Part shown: piece by piece, positions 33,974 through 45,352 of the stretch
Layout: every line of letters starts with the position of its first letter
Numbering within the stretch: the stretch's first letter is position 1
Source: Rhypophila decipiens
Lineage: Eukaryota > Ascomycota > Sordariomycetes > Sordariales > Naviculisporaceae
Direction of reading: 5' to 3'
DNA: 64,000 nucleotides
NCBI GenBank assembly: GCA_033297075.1
Contig: MU858108.1
Location: forward strand, 62,001 to 126,000
The notes under the pieces: generated by a model
The model's database searches: none
Told to the model about the DNA's origin: nothing
Seen by the model: the letters and a program-made list of their open reading frames with translations, nothing else
Made by a program: the position numbers and the translations under genes

Positions 33974-35036
33974 GAGGTGGGCTGTCAATCAAACGTCTCG
34001 TGCTGAGGAATATCGCAAATAGTCGTGGCATCCCGTCATGTGCCGATGAGTGCGTTGGAGTTCGTGGCTTGTCAAAAACGGCCATCAAGCCATAAAATCC
34101 ACACCCGAGACACCCCCTCCCCTAATGTAGGAACTCGATCTGCACACCGGTACATGTGAGCATCAAAGCTTAAGTCTATTTGTGTTAACATCCTCGACAG
34201 ATCTAAGGGGAAGCCTCGCTGGCCTTGTGACAATATTTGATAAGGGATAAGCCATTGCGAATTGCTCATCAGCCATCAAAAGCACGAATAAGAAATACTT
34301 GAGCATAAATGTCACAGCCCCAAACTTCCGTTATTGTCAGAGTAAAGTTTGTCCCAGCCCTGCAATAACAATCTACGATGAAGTGGATATCCCGAGATCC
34401 CTCGACGGCCGATGTCAACGCTATCTTGGAGAAATGGATGGAGACAACGGTCTGTCAGCAGTTGGTACATGACCAATATCAACGTCTTGACAGCAGGCTG
34501 TTCGTTGTAACGGCCTCTTTAACTTTATATGTCAAGACGTCGAGTCCATAGCAATACCGACTAGATAGGGGTAGCACGTCTTGCAGAAAATCAGATCTTC
34601 CTCGTCCCGGTAAACTTTACTTAAGAAAAGGTTTCTGCCTACTCCTCCTCGAGCCTCGGGTGGCGGTTAAGTTTGGCCCATAGGCGCCCTCCAGGTTGGA
34701 AACACAGCACCTGAAGTCAAAACACTCCACGCCCGGGAACAAGCTTTTTCCTGTTTCTCTTCTTTTCTCTCCCGGTCTACGTACTGAAGTCAGAAGTAGA
34801 GTTTTTGGGAGGTTTTGCTGCCAGCTTCTCCCTATAAAAGAACTCTTCTCCCACCAAACCTGGCCCTTTTCTTTTTTTTTTCTCTTCGTCTTCCAGACAA
34901 CAGTCACAACACAACTCTTCAGATCTCTGCCTACCAGCATCCAGATCCAACCGCGAGTATTAAAGCGACCAACTACTGATACCATCAGTTACTATCACTC
35001 ATCACTCACACATTTGTGTTGTCACACTCTTTTCTT

Positions 35037-35058
35037 TCTCTCTCTCTCTCTCTCTCTC
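35037..35058 (+). repeat. (TC)11 microsatellite in leader
   Basis: Uninterrupted TC run of 22 bases ending 29 bases before the start codon at 35088. Pyrimidine runs of this kind are common in fungal core promoters and leaders. Confidence 0.85.
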
Positions 35059-35087
35059 ACCCATCACCTTTCCCGCACCCACTCACA

Positions 35088-36158
35088 ATGGGTGCTACCT
35101 CCCATCCTCGCCCTGCTCGCCAGCAACAGCAGCAGCAGCACCAACACCAGCACCAGCACCGGCGATACGAAAAGCCGTTCGAAAGAGCAGGCCAGTTCAA
35201 TCGGCACTGGCACCGAGGCGACATCGCGTACCTCCTACCGGAGGACGCATTCCCTGCTGACGAGCACAAAACGTTGATCCAGCCACCGCCCGGCTGCAGG
35301 CAGGGCTACCTGCCCGCCAAGGCCACAGGGCACCCCGTCATCATCCTCTCCCAGCCGACGGAGAAGTCGACCCATGTCCTCGTCACCCCTGTGTCGGCGT
35401 ACAGCAGCGGTGACTTCAACAACTACCTGCCCCCCTGGAAGCAACAGCCACACCAGTGGAAGTACTTTCAGGACTTCCGCTCCTTCCACGGGTGCGAGCG
35501 GTACTGCGACAAGTACCCACCTCTCTACCTCGAGGGTGACAAGTCAATGCCCAAGCCCAGGGCCTCTTGGCTGTACGTGCAAAGCCTCTGGGCCGTCCCC
35601 CTCACAGTCATCGGCAAGTTCACCAAGGTCCGAGACTTCCTCCGGCTCCGACAAGACAGCGTCGAGAGCCTCCTCGCCCACATGAGGGCCAGGTGCAGGC
35701 GCTGGAAGGAGTGCCAGAGCGAGCTGGAGGCCCACGAACGTGCGGCCAACGGCATCCAGGACTCCTCCCCCATCCACATCCCCACCTGGAGAGAAGCACC
35801 CTCGGCATCACGCCACTACACTCCTCCTGCTGCCCATCCACCTCATCCTCCTCATCATACTCTTCCCCCCCGGAGCAGCACAGCCACACACGGAGCCAGC
35901 TCGCCGCCAAAAACGTCGTCTGCACCATTTTCATATGCCTCAGTCGCCAAGCTAGGCCAGACGACCGACAATAACAATGGCAGCACCAACACGGCACACC
36001 GATCCTCGGCCAACACGGGACGTTCATACCAGCCAAGCCAGCATGTCGACCATCATGCCAAGAACATCCGCCAGCCGCAGCAAAGCAAGCAACACTCCAG
36101 CTGCAGGCCCGCCCAAAAGCCCTGCCCGGATTGGCGAATGGTTACCAGAGTGATCTAG
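35088..36158 (+). CDS. His/Gln/Pro-rich protein of unknown function
   Basis: 356 aa from the ATG at 35088 (CACAATGG context), intronless. I do not recognise a named domain. Residues about 10-30 are a Gln/His run (RQQQQQQHQHQHQHRR). Residues about 45-190 look folded and conserved in style: GDIAYLLPEDAFPAD, GCRQGYLPAKATGHPVIIL, HVLVTPVSAYSSG, then CDKYPPLYLEGDKSMPKPRASW. The GHPVIIL and HVLVTPVSAY strands suggest a small beta-rich domain. Residues about 215-245 are helical (SVESLLAHMRARCRRWKECQ). The rest is Pro/His/Ser-rich and disordered, with SAPFSYASVAKLG. Such low-complexity fungal proteins are often nuclear, but there is no direct evidence here. Confidence 0.75.
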   Translation: MGATSHPRPARQQQQQQHQHQHQHRRYEKPFERAGQFNRHWHRGDIAYLLPEDAFPADEHKTLIQPPPGCRQGYLPAKATGHPVIILSQPTEKSTHVLVTPVSAYSSGDFNNYLPPWKQQPHQWKYFQDFRSFHGCERYCDKYPPLYLEGDKSMPKPRASWLYVQSLWAVPLTVIGKFTKVRDFLRLRQDSVESLLAHMRARCRRWKECQSELEAHERAANGIQDSSPIHIPTWREAPSASRHYTPPAAHPPHPPHHTLPPRSSTATHGASSPPKTSSAPFSYASVAKLGQTTDNNNGSTNTAHRSSANTGRSYQPSQHVDHHAKNIRQPQQSKQHSSCRPAQKPCPDWRMVTRVI

Positions 36159-37735
36159 GCGCACTGTCGCCGACATTCTCTTCAGCTACCTTCCAATCTA
36201 CATACCGATTAGGAGAGACCACGGATTCGCAGGCTCATCTCGATTGGCTTTACACTTTTCTCAAGGTCGGCCCGACGCCAAAAATCTTGTCGCTGTCGCC
36301 ACCTTATGAGGTTTCGGGGCATTCATCAACTTAAACTGTGGCGCTGAAATTTATACTCAGCGGGTGGTTGGCGGGACCACAGTTTTCTCTTCAGAGTATT
36401 CCACCTCATCCTCCTCGTCAGAGTATCCCACCTCATCCTGCTCATCAGAGTCATCCCCAGGTGCATCCACCAAGACCAGTCGATGTAATAAGAGCCATGG
36501 GACAACAAAATGGACAGCAAATGACTCAGCAAATGGCACAGCAAATGGCACCGCATATAGGACAGCAACGGGAGCCTCCTGCTAATATAGTGCCATCTCA
36601 GCAACCCCATCAATATGCCGGAATCGTCATCCCACAGTTGTTACCACGACCCCCAGTCGTCCCCAGCCAGCCAGTACCGGATGATTGGCAAGACCACGGT
36701 TTTCTCTTTTACCATCTCGAATTTGGACGGAGCAGGCGGCATTCTAGACTTTACCTCCATGTCACCCACAAGGTCAAGATCACCATCATAACAAGTCCAT
36801 CTCGAAATCGACCCCAAGTTCAATAATTTGAACAAGGCACATCCGTCAACATGGATTTCTCTCTCGGAGGATTCTTCACACATTAGATTAGTCGTTTGCA
36901 TTTTACATCTTGAGAACTGAATACTATCCAGTTTCTACCACCATTTTCTGATCATACCTACCTACCCATTTGTGCCTGTGCCTGTGCTCAATCTCCCTCT
37001 CTTTATTCTCAGAACCACAAAATGTGACCACGATATATGCTCATGGTTTACAGAGACTGTTTGTTGCTGCCTTTCTTGTGATCATCATCATCATCATGAA
37101 ACTTTCAGTAAAGAATCGAAGACATTTCAACTTGCCAACATCGTAACCATGTCATTCTCGCAAGATCACAACAGACCACGATCTCTAAGTCGGAGCAATA
37201 AAACTTTGGCATCAAGTAACAGAAACATAACAAGATGAGTACATACATACGTATACCCCATTAAATAACCATTTGTGTGCAACTATTATCCCATCCCATT
37301 CCCGGGCAAAGACAAAAAACCAGAATGAAAAGGAGAAAGAAGAAAAGGGATTTCATACAATCAACAAAACAAAGCGCCTTCTCTCGCACTTGGTATTGCC
37401 TTGACCAAAACAAATACACTTGCAAATCCCAGACCACCGAAGCCCATAAATACACCGTAGCAAGTAAACCAGTAGCCTACATAAGAACAATCTGTCATAA
37501 AATTCCAACGAACTTGAACCAATCATGGGCGTAGAAAAGATAAGAAGAAATAAAAGCCTGATAGCGAACTAGATAAAACCAAATGGTGATTCCCAATACA
37601 TATCTCATTAATATCATAGCGGTAACAATAGAGGCAGGCACGTCTCCAAGATAGAGAGACATGCTGGTGACGAAATCTCACTCCAGAGAATCCACCACAG
37701 CCTCCTCACATATACAATAACAATTCCACATCTAT
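36159..37735. other. 3' flank with low-complexity open frames
   Basis: 1.6 kb between converging genes. Around 36390-36590 there are short tandem units (CAGAGTATTCCACCTCATCC twice, CAGCAAATG four times) that create long open frames without a good start. No functional gene is supported. Confidence 0.5.
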
Positions 37736-39213
37736 CTAGACCCCCAAAGCGCTATTAAACGCATCAGCAGCAGCCTGCCCCGAGGCACCAGCAGCAGCCG
37801 AAGCACCAGCCTGGCAAGCCTGGACAGTCGCCTCGTCGGCCTTGCAAGAGTCAGACAGACGCTGGCAGGTGAAGTCGGCAATGATCTTGATGTTGAGCGC
37901 AGAGCCGTGGTTAAAGTCGACATTGTTCGTGCTCTGGAAGCTAGCCTCCTGACGCCCGTCAAGACCCTCGGCGAACTGGATCGCAGGGCTACCGCACGAT
38001 CCAAAGTCGAGACCGTTTTGACGACGAGCCTTGGACGAGGTGCGAACCTTGACGGATCGTCGGACTTTAGCATTGGCGGCAGACAGGCAGGCGGCTTCTT
38101 GAGCATCGCACTGGGCGGTGCCGCCGTCGAGAGCACCAGAGTTGGCGGCGTTGGCGCAGGCATTCTTCTGCACGGCACACGAGCGCTGGATCGCTGCGCC
38201 TTGGTTTAGGAAAGTGGCGCCGTTTACGGAGAAGGGACGCTCGTTGGCACTGCTCTCTACAGGGGGAGCGGGACCGCCGAGGTCGCCCGTGAAGGTCTGG
38301 ACATTGACGGTTCCTGTGGCAGCCTTGGCGGCACCCGCGTTGGCATTACCAGCGGCAGGGGCAGCGCATTCTAAAACAAGGGTTAGTAAAATGCAGACAA
38401 CAGAACGTTCCGTGCCCATGTGCAAACTCACCTGCAGCCTTGTCAACAGCGGCTCCAGCGTCAGCGGCACCACCAGCAGCTACATCGGCGACGGCGGCCA
38501 GGATATCGTCCTTGGAGACGGCCGGAGTCAAAAGGTTGAGCGTAAAGATGCAGCCGACAGGATCATCCAGCTCGTTGCAAGTGTTTCCAGCGCCGGTTGG
38601 GTCACCGATCTGCATTCTATTAGCACTCTATCCTACAACAATCATGACAAGAGTGGTTTCATACCTCTCCGGGAGGAAAGGTAGCGCTGTTGAGCGCCAA
38701 AAGGGGGTCGCCACCAAGGGCGGCAATCTGCCTGGCGACCTCGAGCTCGATGTCCGCATTCCCAGCAGCCTCTGGCGAGGCAGGATCCTGGTGTTGGGTG
38801 ATGGCGGCAATCTCTGGGTTGACAGCAGTCTGGTTGCAGAGAACGCTGGCCAGACCGACGGATCCAGTGTTGCGCTCAATGGCGCGGAAAAGGATGGCAG
38901 TGATCTGACCATCGATATCGCCGGCGGCCTTGGCATTGGTGAATGCCTGATCGGCCACAATTTGCTGCAGACAATCCAAATTGTCTACGTTGGGAGCGCC
39001 AGTAGCAGCAGCGGCATTGCCCAAGAGCGCAAACACGGAATCCTGGATCTCGAGAGGGTTGTCGAGCTGCAGCAGGGTGTTTGTGTCGACCAGGATCTGC
39101 TCGTGCGAGTGTTCCTGAGGAACCTCCCTCTTGGCCATCTTCCTCGCAGCGAGAGACATCTCGCGGGCAGAAGCCATGCCCGCCAGGGCAACCAAAGCAG
39201 TCTCGTACTTCAT
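37736..39213 (-). CDS. Secreted Ala-rich protein of unknown function
   Basis: Three exons on the minus strand: 38665-39213, 38432-38609, 37736-38370; 453 aa. Residues 1-16 look like a signal peptide (MKYETALVALAGMASA). The protein is Ala/Asn-rich with paired cysteines: CNELDDPVGC, then CAVQKNAC, CDAQEAAC, GSCGSPAIQF and FTCQRLSDSCK. Both introns are standard (GTATGA and GTGAGT donors) and keep the frame. The C-terminal part around GLDFGSCGSPAIQF and FNHGSALNIKIIADF is, from memory, a fungal family often mislabelled ribosomal protein s17 in databases; it has nothing to do with ribosomes. Probably a cell-surface or secreted structural protein. Function unknown. Confidence 0.83.
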
Positions 39214-42106
39214 CTTGTCAGTAAGGAACTTGTGTTGTTGAAAAGAAGGGCCGGCCTAAAGAAGGTAAAAACGGATATTAAACTAAAAGAGCGTGAGAAG
39301 AAAAGCAAGAGTTCACAGAACTGAAGCTGAAAGTAAAGAATGAAAGCTGACAAGAGTAGAAAGAGTGTGAGGACAGAATGGGAAACTTTTTCAGATGGGA
39401 GAGCCGTGATGGGACTCTTATATGAAGTGAGATAGCGGCATCCCACGGCGATGACGGCACCACTGGATCTACCGTCTCATCTGGACCGCTCTTCTCATAG
39501 CATGGATACTGCAATCCCTGAGCACTCGCTAAACGGGCCCTGTATCGGCGATCAGGATGGACGGCCGAGGAAGAATCAAGGTTGCACCTTGTGGGTGATG
39601 GCGGTTCAGTGCCGTCGTCCTGGGAAGACGCCACCGGCTAAACACGACTCCGGAACGAGATACCTCATCAAGGGAGGGCTCGACATGCCTCGATTCGGGG
39701 GCTATGGGCCATTGCACTTCCTGTTTGGGAGTTCAACGGCTTGAACCTCGTTGGGTCAGGAGACTGGCAAATCATGGCCCGTGTGACCCAGGGGAGAGAA
39801 GATCTTCAGCCAAGTTGAGAGGTGTATCTGCTTTGTGTTGTCCATGTAGAGCACGGGCAAAACATGACAATCTTGGCGTCACAGAAGATCGGCTCGCTAT
39901 AGGTGACACTTGAGAATTTTGACAGAGCGGGAACTGGAGCAGCTTGTCATGGTAGCGGCTAGATGCCTTGGCCAAACCCGTCCCTTTGAGCTTGTGGCAG
40001 CAAACCATGGTAACGAGGCTTCAAGACATGGTGAGCAAAACAGCCAAGGTGTTGGAGGCAGACGGTCGGGCCCGGCGGTGAGGTCCATGATTGAAGGCCA
40101 TCCACGTGCAATGAGCGTGTACCATCGATATTGCGCCGCAATCCACAAGACTGATGAGAAAGTTGTTGACCACCTGAGATGAACGCAGATTGGCAACTGG
40201 GTTGGCGGCCTGCAGTCAGCCAAGACGATGAGATCAATCAACATTGTCGGACGGTTTGGTCGCGTTTTGGGACATGCTCGCCTTTCCACGGGTAAGATCA
40301 GATCAGACGGAAGCTGGGACGTTGTTTGTCTCACACGTCAATCGAAGCGTTGAACCTTGCCCAAGAGCCGCATGCACGTCACGGCCGGGAAGGAACACGA
40401 TTGGTGGAACTCATGTGCGGGGCCTAGCGTGAGACCCCCATCCCTCTTGGCAGGTACCACCGTCTTGGAGCTGCTAACAGCTGAGTGGTGGATGGCAGTG
40501 TGTCAAATGTTAGTGCAGTCCACTTTTGACGACATGTGCTCGGAGATTTCCTCAGACGTCTCCAATCGATTTCACCCTCAGTCCGTCACCAAACTGCATA
40601 TCGCCCCAGATCAGGGAACTATTGACTAGACCAACATCAACATCGGGGATTGATCAATTCCCATGTCCCGCTCTTTGTCAGGCCGGTGATTTGGTTTGGG
40701 GCCCTTGTAAGGACATGGAGAGAGCGGCCTTTCCTTGTTTCTTGTTCACATCGCAGTCGAGCCCTCGTCTTCGCTCTCAATGGGTCAACGGTCGAAACCC
40801 CCAAGATTTACTACCAAGTACCATTAGCCTGATCATGGTCGACTCGCTCATCATCAGGCAGTAAGCACCGGGTAACTTGGATTTCTGGATATCAGACGAA
40901 ACGAGATGAACAAGGAGCTGGGGCTTGTGGAAGCTAGAACAGCACAAAATATCTTGTCGAGCCGAGCAACTGAATGACGAATGTTTGCCCATTTTCCCTC
41001 AAAATTTGACATGTCCAAAGTATTTGAATGTCGTATTTGTTTTTTCTCTTAGTTCCTTTATACCCCCCACTGTTGAAACTCGCAAGTCCCGAATGGCAGA
41101 GGAACACACACCCCCCATTGCAGTGCTGGAGCAGGATTACACAACAGAAGAGGGGTGACCAGATCTTTGCATCTCGCCATGCTTTGCTTCCTTGCATGCC
41201 GAACCCGCCGAGTGCCATGTGCCCCCATCACACAAACCTCGACTTGCTTTGGTTACCTCGGTCTCGATTCCGAAGAACCGTCATCTAACCTGCCACACCA
41301 TCTGCCACACACCCTCTTCCCCGTATTCTGCAGGGGAACGCCGTCGGCAGTCAGGGCCTCCCTGGCCGATGAGATGCCAGATGGGATCTAACGGTCTTTC
41401 TAGAACTTACTTACACCTGGTGTGTCCAGCGGCCTCAACATTTCTCTGCCTTGTTCCGAGTTCCGGTGTGTAAATGAAGCTTGCCGAATAGATGTGCCTG
41501 TCTACTGAGTCGGCACTGTTGACACTCTATAGACTATCATGAAATGTTTCCAGGCAAAAGTTATTCGAGTGCATGCATATATGTAGATAACTCCATCGCC
41601 AGTTCAAGTTTAAGAGGTAAACAAAGAAACAAGAAGATGACAGCTGTACGTACTTGTGTGACGATATCATCCCATATGTCCATCCATATATCCATGACAG
41701 CAAGATCTCCCGTCCCATCCTACTCATCTACATCAAACGCTTTCATCACAAAGGCATGAATCTGATCCCAAAATGCCCTGAGATCGACGGGACGAATCCG
41801 CCCTTGGAAGCATGAAACTTTTGCATCGCTATGGAGACCCCAAGCTGGGGACGAACCATTGGGGATTAATGAGTTTCTCTTTGATATGTACTTGGAGGGG
41901 AAATGCATCTTTTCGATCGCAATCCTGCATGGCTTCGACATATCGTTCATTCTTGAGAGAAAGAAAAAAACGTATTGAACAAAGTGCAAAACTCGATAAC
42001 CCCTCTCAAAGTTCTTACAATAAAAGCGATTTACCTTTGATTATTTCCTGATTGAAGCAGAATACCAGAGAGTATAGTAAAGGACATCTTACAAAAGAGG
42101 ATAGAG

Positions 42107-42235
42107 AAAAAAAAAAAAAAGAGAAGTGCTGGCCTGACACCAGGAATGAACCCGGGCCTTAGAATCCCAGACCGCGACACAGACAAACGGCTGGGCGGAA
42201 CCGGCATCTGTACTGACCACTTGACTACTCACGTA
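42107..42235 (-). other. Possible Pol III unit or degenerate tRNA
   Basis: On the minus strand an A-box-like TAGTCAAGTGG (about 42218) is followed 70 bases on by a B-box-like GGGTTCATTCC with a CCGGG/CCTGG stem enclosing a six-base loop. About 20 bases later comes a run of 14 Ts (42107-42120), an ideal Pol III stop. I could not fit acceptor and anticodon stems, so it is either a decayed tRNA, an odd intron-bearing tRNA, or another small Pol III gene. Confidence 0.35.
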
Positions 42236-42983
42236 GGGGGTGGCATTCGGATTTTCCTCTGATACTCTGGTTCTCGCTGGGAATCGGTGTCAGTATGGGG
42301 GTATATAAACCACGGGTTGATCTGATCTCTTGGTTATTCACTTCGTCCTGGTAATAGCACAAAAACTCCCATCTTAGAAGACGTACAAGCGGGCTATTGC
42401 CCGCACAACACCCTGCGGACACCTTCTTACAGGTAATCCCATCGTTCCTGCGCATTCGTTCGTCCAGGCCTGCCACCATCGATGCCACATCCATTGCAGT
42501 CAGCAACTCAACCCAGCACAACAAATCTAAAAACCCATTAACCAGTGAGGTTGTATCAGGTAGAGGAGGTAGATGTCTCTTTTAGCAATTTTGTTTCCAA
42601 TTTTCTACCGTATCCAACATGCATCATTCATCTCAGTCCCCCGTACATAGGGACTTAAATGGGTGCCAGGAACACAGCCAGTCAGCCCACGCATCATGAT
42701 CCTGATGCAAGGAGACCATCAATCCCACCCAAAACAAAAGACACAAATGAATGGTCGAGCGGTCGAGCGGTCGAGCCACCTGTTCGCAGCAGTGAAGGTA
42801 TCATCGCTGCCGTGTTGTTATGCTCTGCTCTGCCGTCCTGTCATGCGTTTCCTGTTCTGGGCAATCATTCATGTGTCTGTGTCTCGGTATTGGTCTCATT
42901 CGGTCAAGGCCTTCGTGTCAAGCTTACTGATGGAAAGATGGATTCAAACAAGACGAGTGAACAAGTAGAGCAAGTTTTATAAC

Positions 42984-43034
42984 GGAGGATGGACAATGAA
43001 TGAGCGTTGGCAATGGAGGATGGACAATGAATGA
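42984..43034. repeat. 20-bp direct repeat
   Basis: GGAGGATGGACAATGAATGA occurs at 42984-43003 and again at 43015-43034, an offset of 31 bases. Confidence 0.8.
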
Positions 43035-43410
43035 CCGAAACGCGAAAAGACGGGAAAGGGACGAGGGAAAAGAACATGAACCCTAGAACAACTTCAAGCA
43101 CATTACCAACCTATCCACACATGATACGCACCAAAATGGTAGTAAATATAAAGGAAATAGTTTTGTCTGCTTAGTGTGTGTGTGTGTGGTGTCGTCGTCC
43201 CGCGAGAAACAAAACAACACGCAAGACGACCAGACGCACGCCCACCACTCCCTCCATAATGTACTAGTACAGCCCCGCTCTCCTCACCTCCAATGTATGT
43301 CTATCAAGGCAGCAAACCCCACCCACCCGTTGATGTATCTTGCCATCTTTTCTATACCAACAAAACCAGTTCCCCTTATTCATCACACAAAATCCCCCAG
43401 TTCTCATTAT

Positions 43411-44507
43411 TTAACCAATGATAAGCTTGTCTTCCTCGGGGAAGTCGTAGGCGGGGATCTCGAGGTTCAAAGGAGCAGGTCCTTTCCTTATACGGCCCGA
43501 GATGTCGTAGTGGGAACCGTGGCAAGGGCAGAACCATCCGCCATAGTCACCGGCCTCGCCGATGGGGACGCAACCCAAATGTGTGCAGACACCTGGGAGA
43601 ATCTTGTTAGTTCCTACAATCGATAAGGTGTGAAGCGTGCAGTCGTCAAAACATACCCAACATGACCAACCACTCGGGCTTCTTGACACGGTCGGCATCC
43701 TGCTCGGGATCTCTTAACGATTCGACCTTGACAGAGTTGGCCTCCTCAATCTCGGCGGCGGTGCGGTGGCGGACGAAGACGGGCTTTCCTCTCCACTTGA
43801 TAATGACCTGTAATCGCAAGGAAACTGTTGTCAGACTTTGAACCCCATAGATATACAGCTCGACGGTGCGAGCAATTGCCAACTTACGTTCTTGCCCTCG
43901 GGGATAGTAGCGAGGTCGACCTCGACCTTGGCCATGGCCAAAACATCGGCGGAGGCGGACATGTTCTTGAGGAATTCTGGAAGGCCCCATTGTCAGCTTC
44001 GTTCTTCCCCGGGACTCGATTCCCCATCATCGCCACCAATTTGTCCGTTCCAAGTATCCAACCAAATAACCGTCCATATGTCATGCAGAGAGTATCGCAT
44101 CGTTTCCAGTTCCTCTCGACCGAGCTCGCTCAGCAACTTTCTTTCCCATCTCATTTCAGTCCGCCTCTTCCAATTCGACCCCCCAATCCAGCCAATCCCA
44201 ATTCACCGCAATCCTTCTCCTTGGTACGAAAATAAAACTCACCCTGAACGGTATCCTTGGCCCCAGCAGCGCTGATGGCTCCCATCGTGCCAACCATAAA
44301 GTACGAAATAAGCGCGTTGGTGTTCTTGTTGCCCTTGGACATGTACTTGCTATAGTCCGGAACCTTGGTCGAATCAACTGGCTTGAACGGGCTCGGAGCA
44401 GCAGCATCGCCGCGGACAGTGGCGGTAGTGCTCAGCGCAGCTACCCTCGTCGAGCGAATGGCCGAGGATCGTGCGAGCGCACGGGTTGCGGTCGTAAGGG
44501 ACGCCAT
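43411..44507 (-). CDS. rip1: Rieske iron-sulfur subunit of complex III
   Basis: Four exons on the minus strand: 44243-44507, 43888-43976, 43657-43807, 43411-43592; 228 aa, the family's usual length. The N-terminus is a mitochondrial presequence ([20 protein letters not shown]). One membrane anchor lies around residues 65-85 ([19 protein letters not shown]). The [2Fe-2S] head has CTHLGC at 171-176 and CPCHGSH at 190-196, giving two Cys and two His ligands and the disulfide pair. It moves electrons from ubiquinol to cytochrome c1 in the cytochrome bc1 complex; called fes-1 in Neurospora. The frame stays open upstream of the chosen ATG, but the presequence fits 44507. Confidence 0.97.
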
Positions 44508-45352
44508 TATGTTTGTGTGTTTTTGTCGAGGAAAAGGAAAAATCGATCGGAGGGTGGAGCGGCGGGGGCGACTCGATTCAATCTTTCGACGACGTCGGTT
44601 AGGTCGAGGTGGATTGTTCAATGCATACAACGACAACAACTTGAGGTTTTTCCTGACGAACGAACGGAGCCGAAAGAAAGCTTCCCAAGCTTCCCGGCGC
44701 GGCACCCGTGCGTTCTTGACGAAAAAGTGGGTCACTAGCTTTGGGGTTGCTGGTTGGATGGCCTGAGGCGAACGGGCAAGTGTCATCATTCCGCGCCCGC
44801 TGATTGGCCAATTTGTCGGCCGTCCGGTTTTTTCCGGGGAAGCTGTTTTGCCCCTGGAGCTTGGGGTTGCGGTTCGTGAGATCCAACTCATGATGTCAGT
44901 CAAATGTGAGTGAGAGCATATTATGTCAATTGAGTCTCGATCGCCTGGCATTCAGTTCGTATGTGCAGTATGAACAAACGTAGTTCTTCTCTTCTATCAA
45001 AACAAACTCATTTTGCAGTCAGTTCAGCGCTCACTCAGTGCCACTAGCGCTCGTTCCTGTACTTGGCAGACACTCAATTGTTGTGAAATAGGTATGGGGT
45101 GTGAACATGAATAACAGAAGTCATTATGTATCAAAAACCATATTATACCTTGTTTCAGGTCGTGGAAAAGAACAAAAGCACATGAGATTCTTCTCTTAGA
45201 TCCGTAACCTGGACCAAAATTACGTCCAACAGAAAGCTTGAGTACCCTAAAAGATCAAATTCAGGGCGTACAGTGATTCAACAAAATGCATTCGCTAGAC
45301 CGCATGATACAGTGTATTCATCATCTTTCACGCCCCTCTACCCTGACATTAA
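44508..45352. other. rip1 promoter and ddb1 3' flank
   Basis: 845 bases. Frames upstream of rip1 in this region are its leader read through. No other gene was seen. Confidence 0.55.

Larger units (their letters stand above)
33543..35087. other. Intergenic region with tandem duplicated block
   Basis: 1.5 kb between two plus-strand genes. The first 430 bases contain a duplicated block listed separately. The end holds a TC repeat (35037-35058) in the leader of the next gene. No gene was recognised. Confidence 0.55.
39214..43410. other. Long intergenic region, 4.2 kb
   Basis: No protein gene recognised on either strand. The part next to 39214 is the leader and promoter of the secreted Ala-rich gene. 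It holds a possible Pol III unit near 42107-42235, a GGTCGAGC triple repeat near 42750, a 20-bp direct repeat at 42984 and 43015, and a GT run at 43174-43188. Confidence 0.5.

Noticed and set aside
36131..36826. Long open frames behind the gene at 35088
   Set aside because: One frame is broken by a stop near 36332, the second part starts at GTG, and openness is explained by short tandem repeats.
39897..40334. 145-aa minus-strand frame in the 4.2-kb gap
   Set aside because: No domain and a composition unlike the real genes here.
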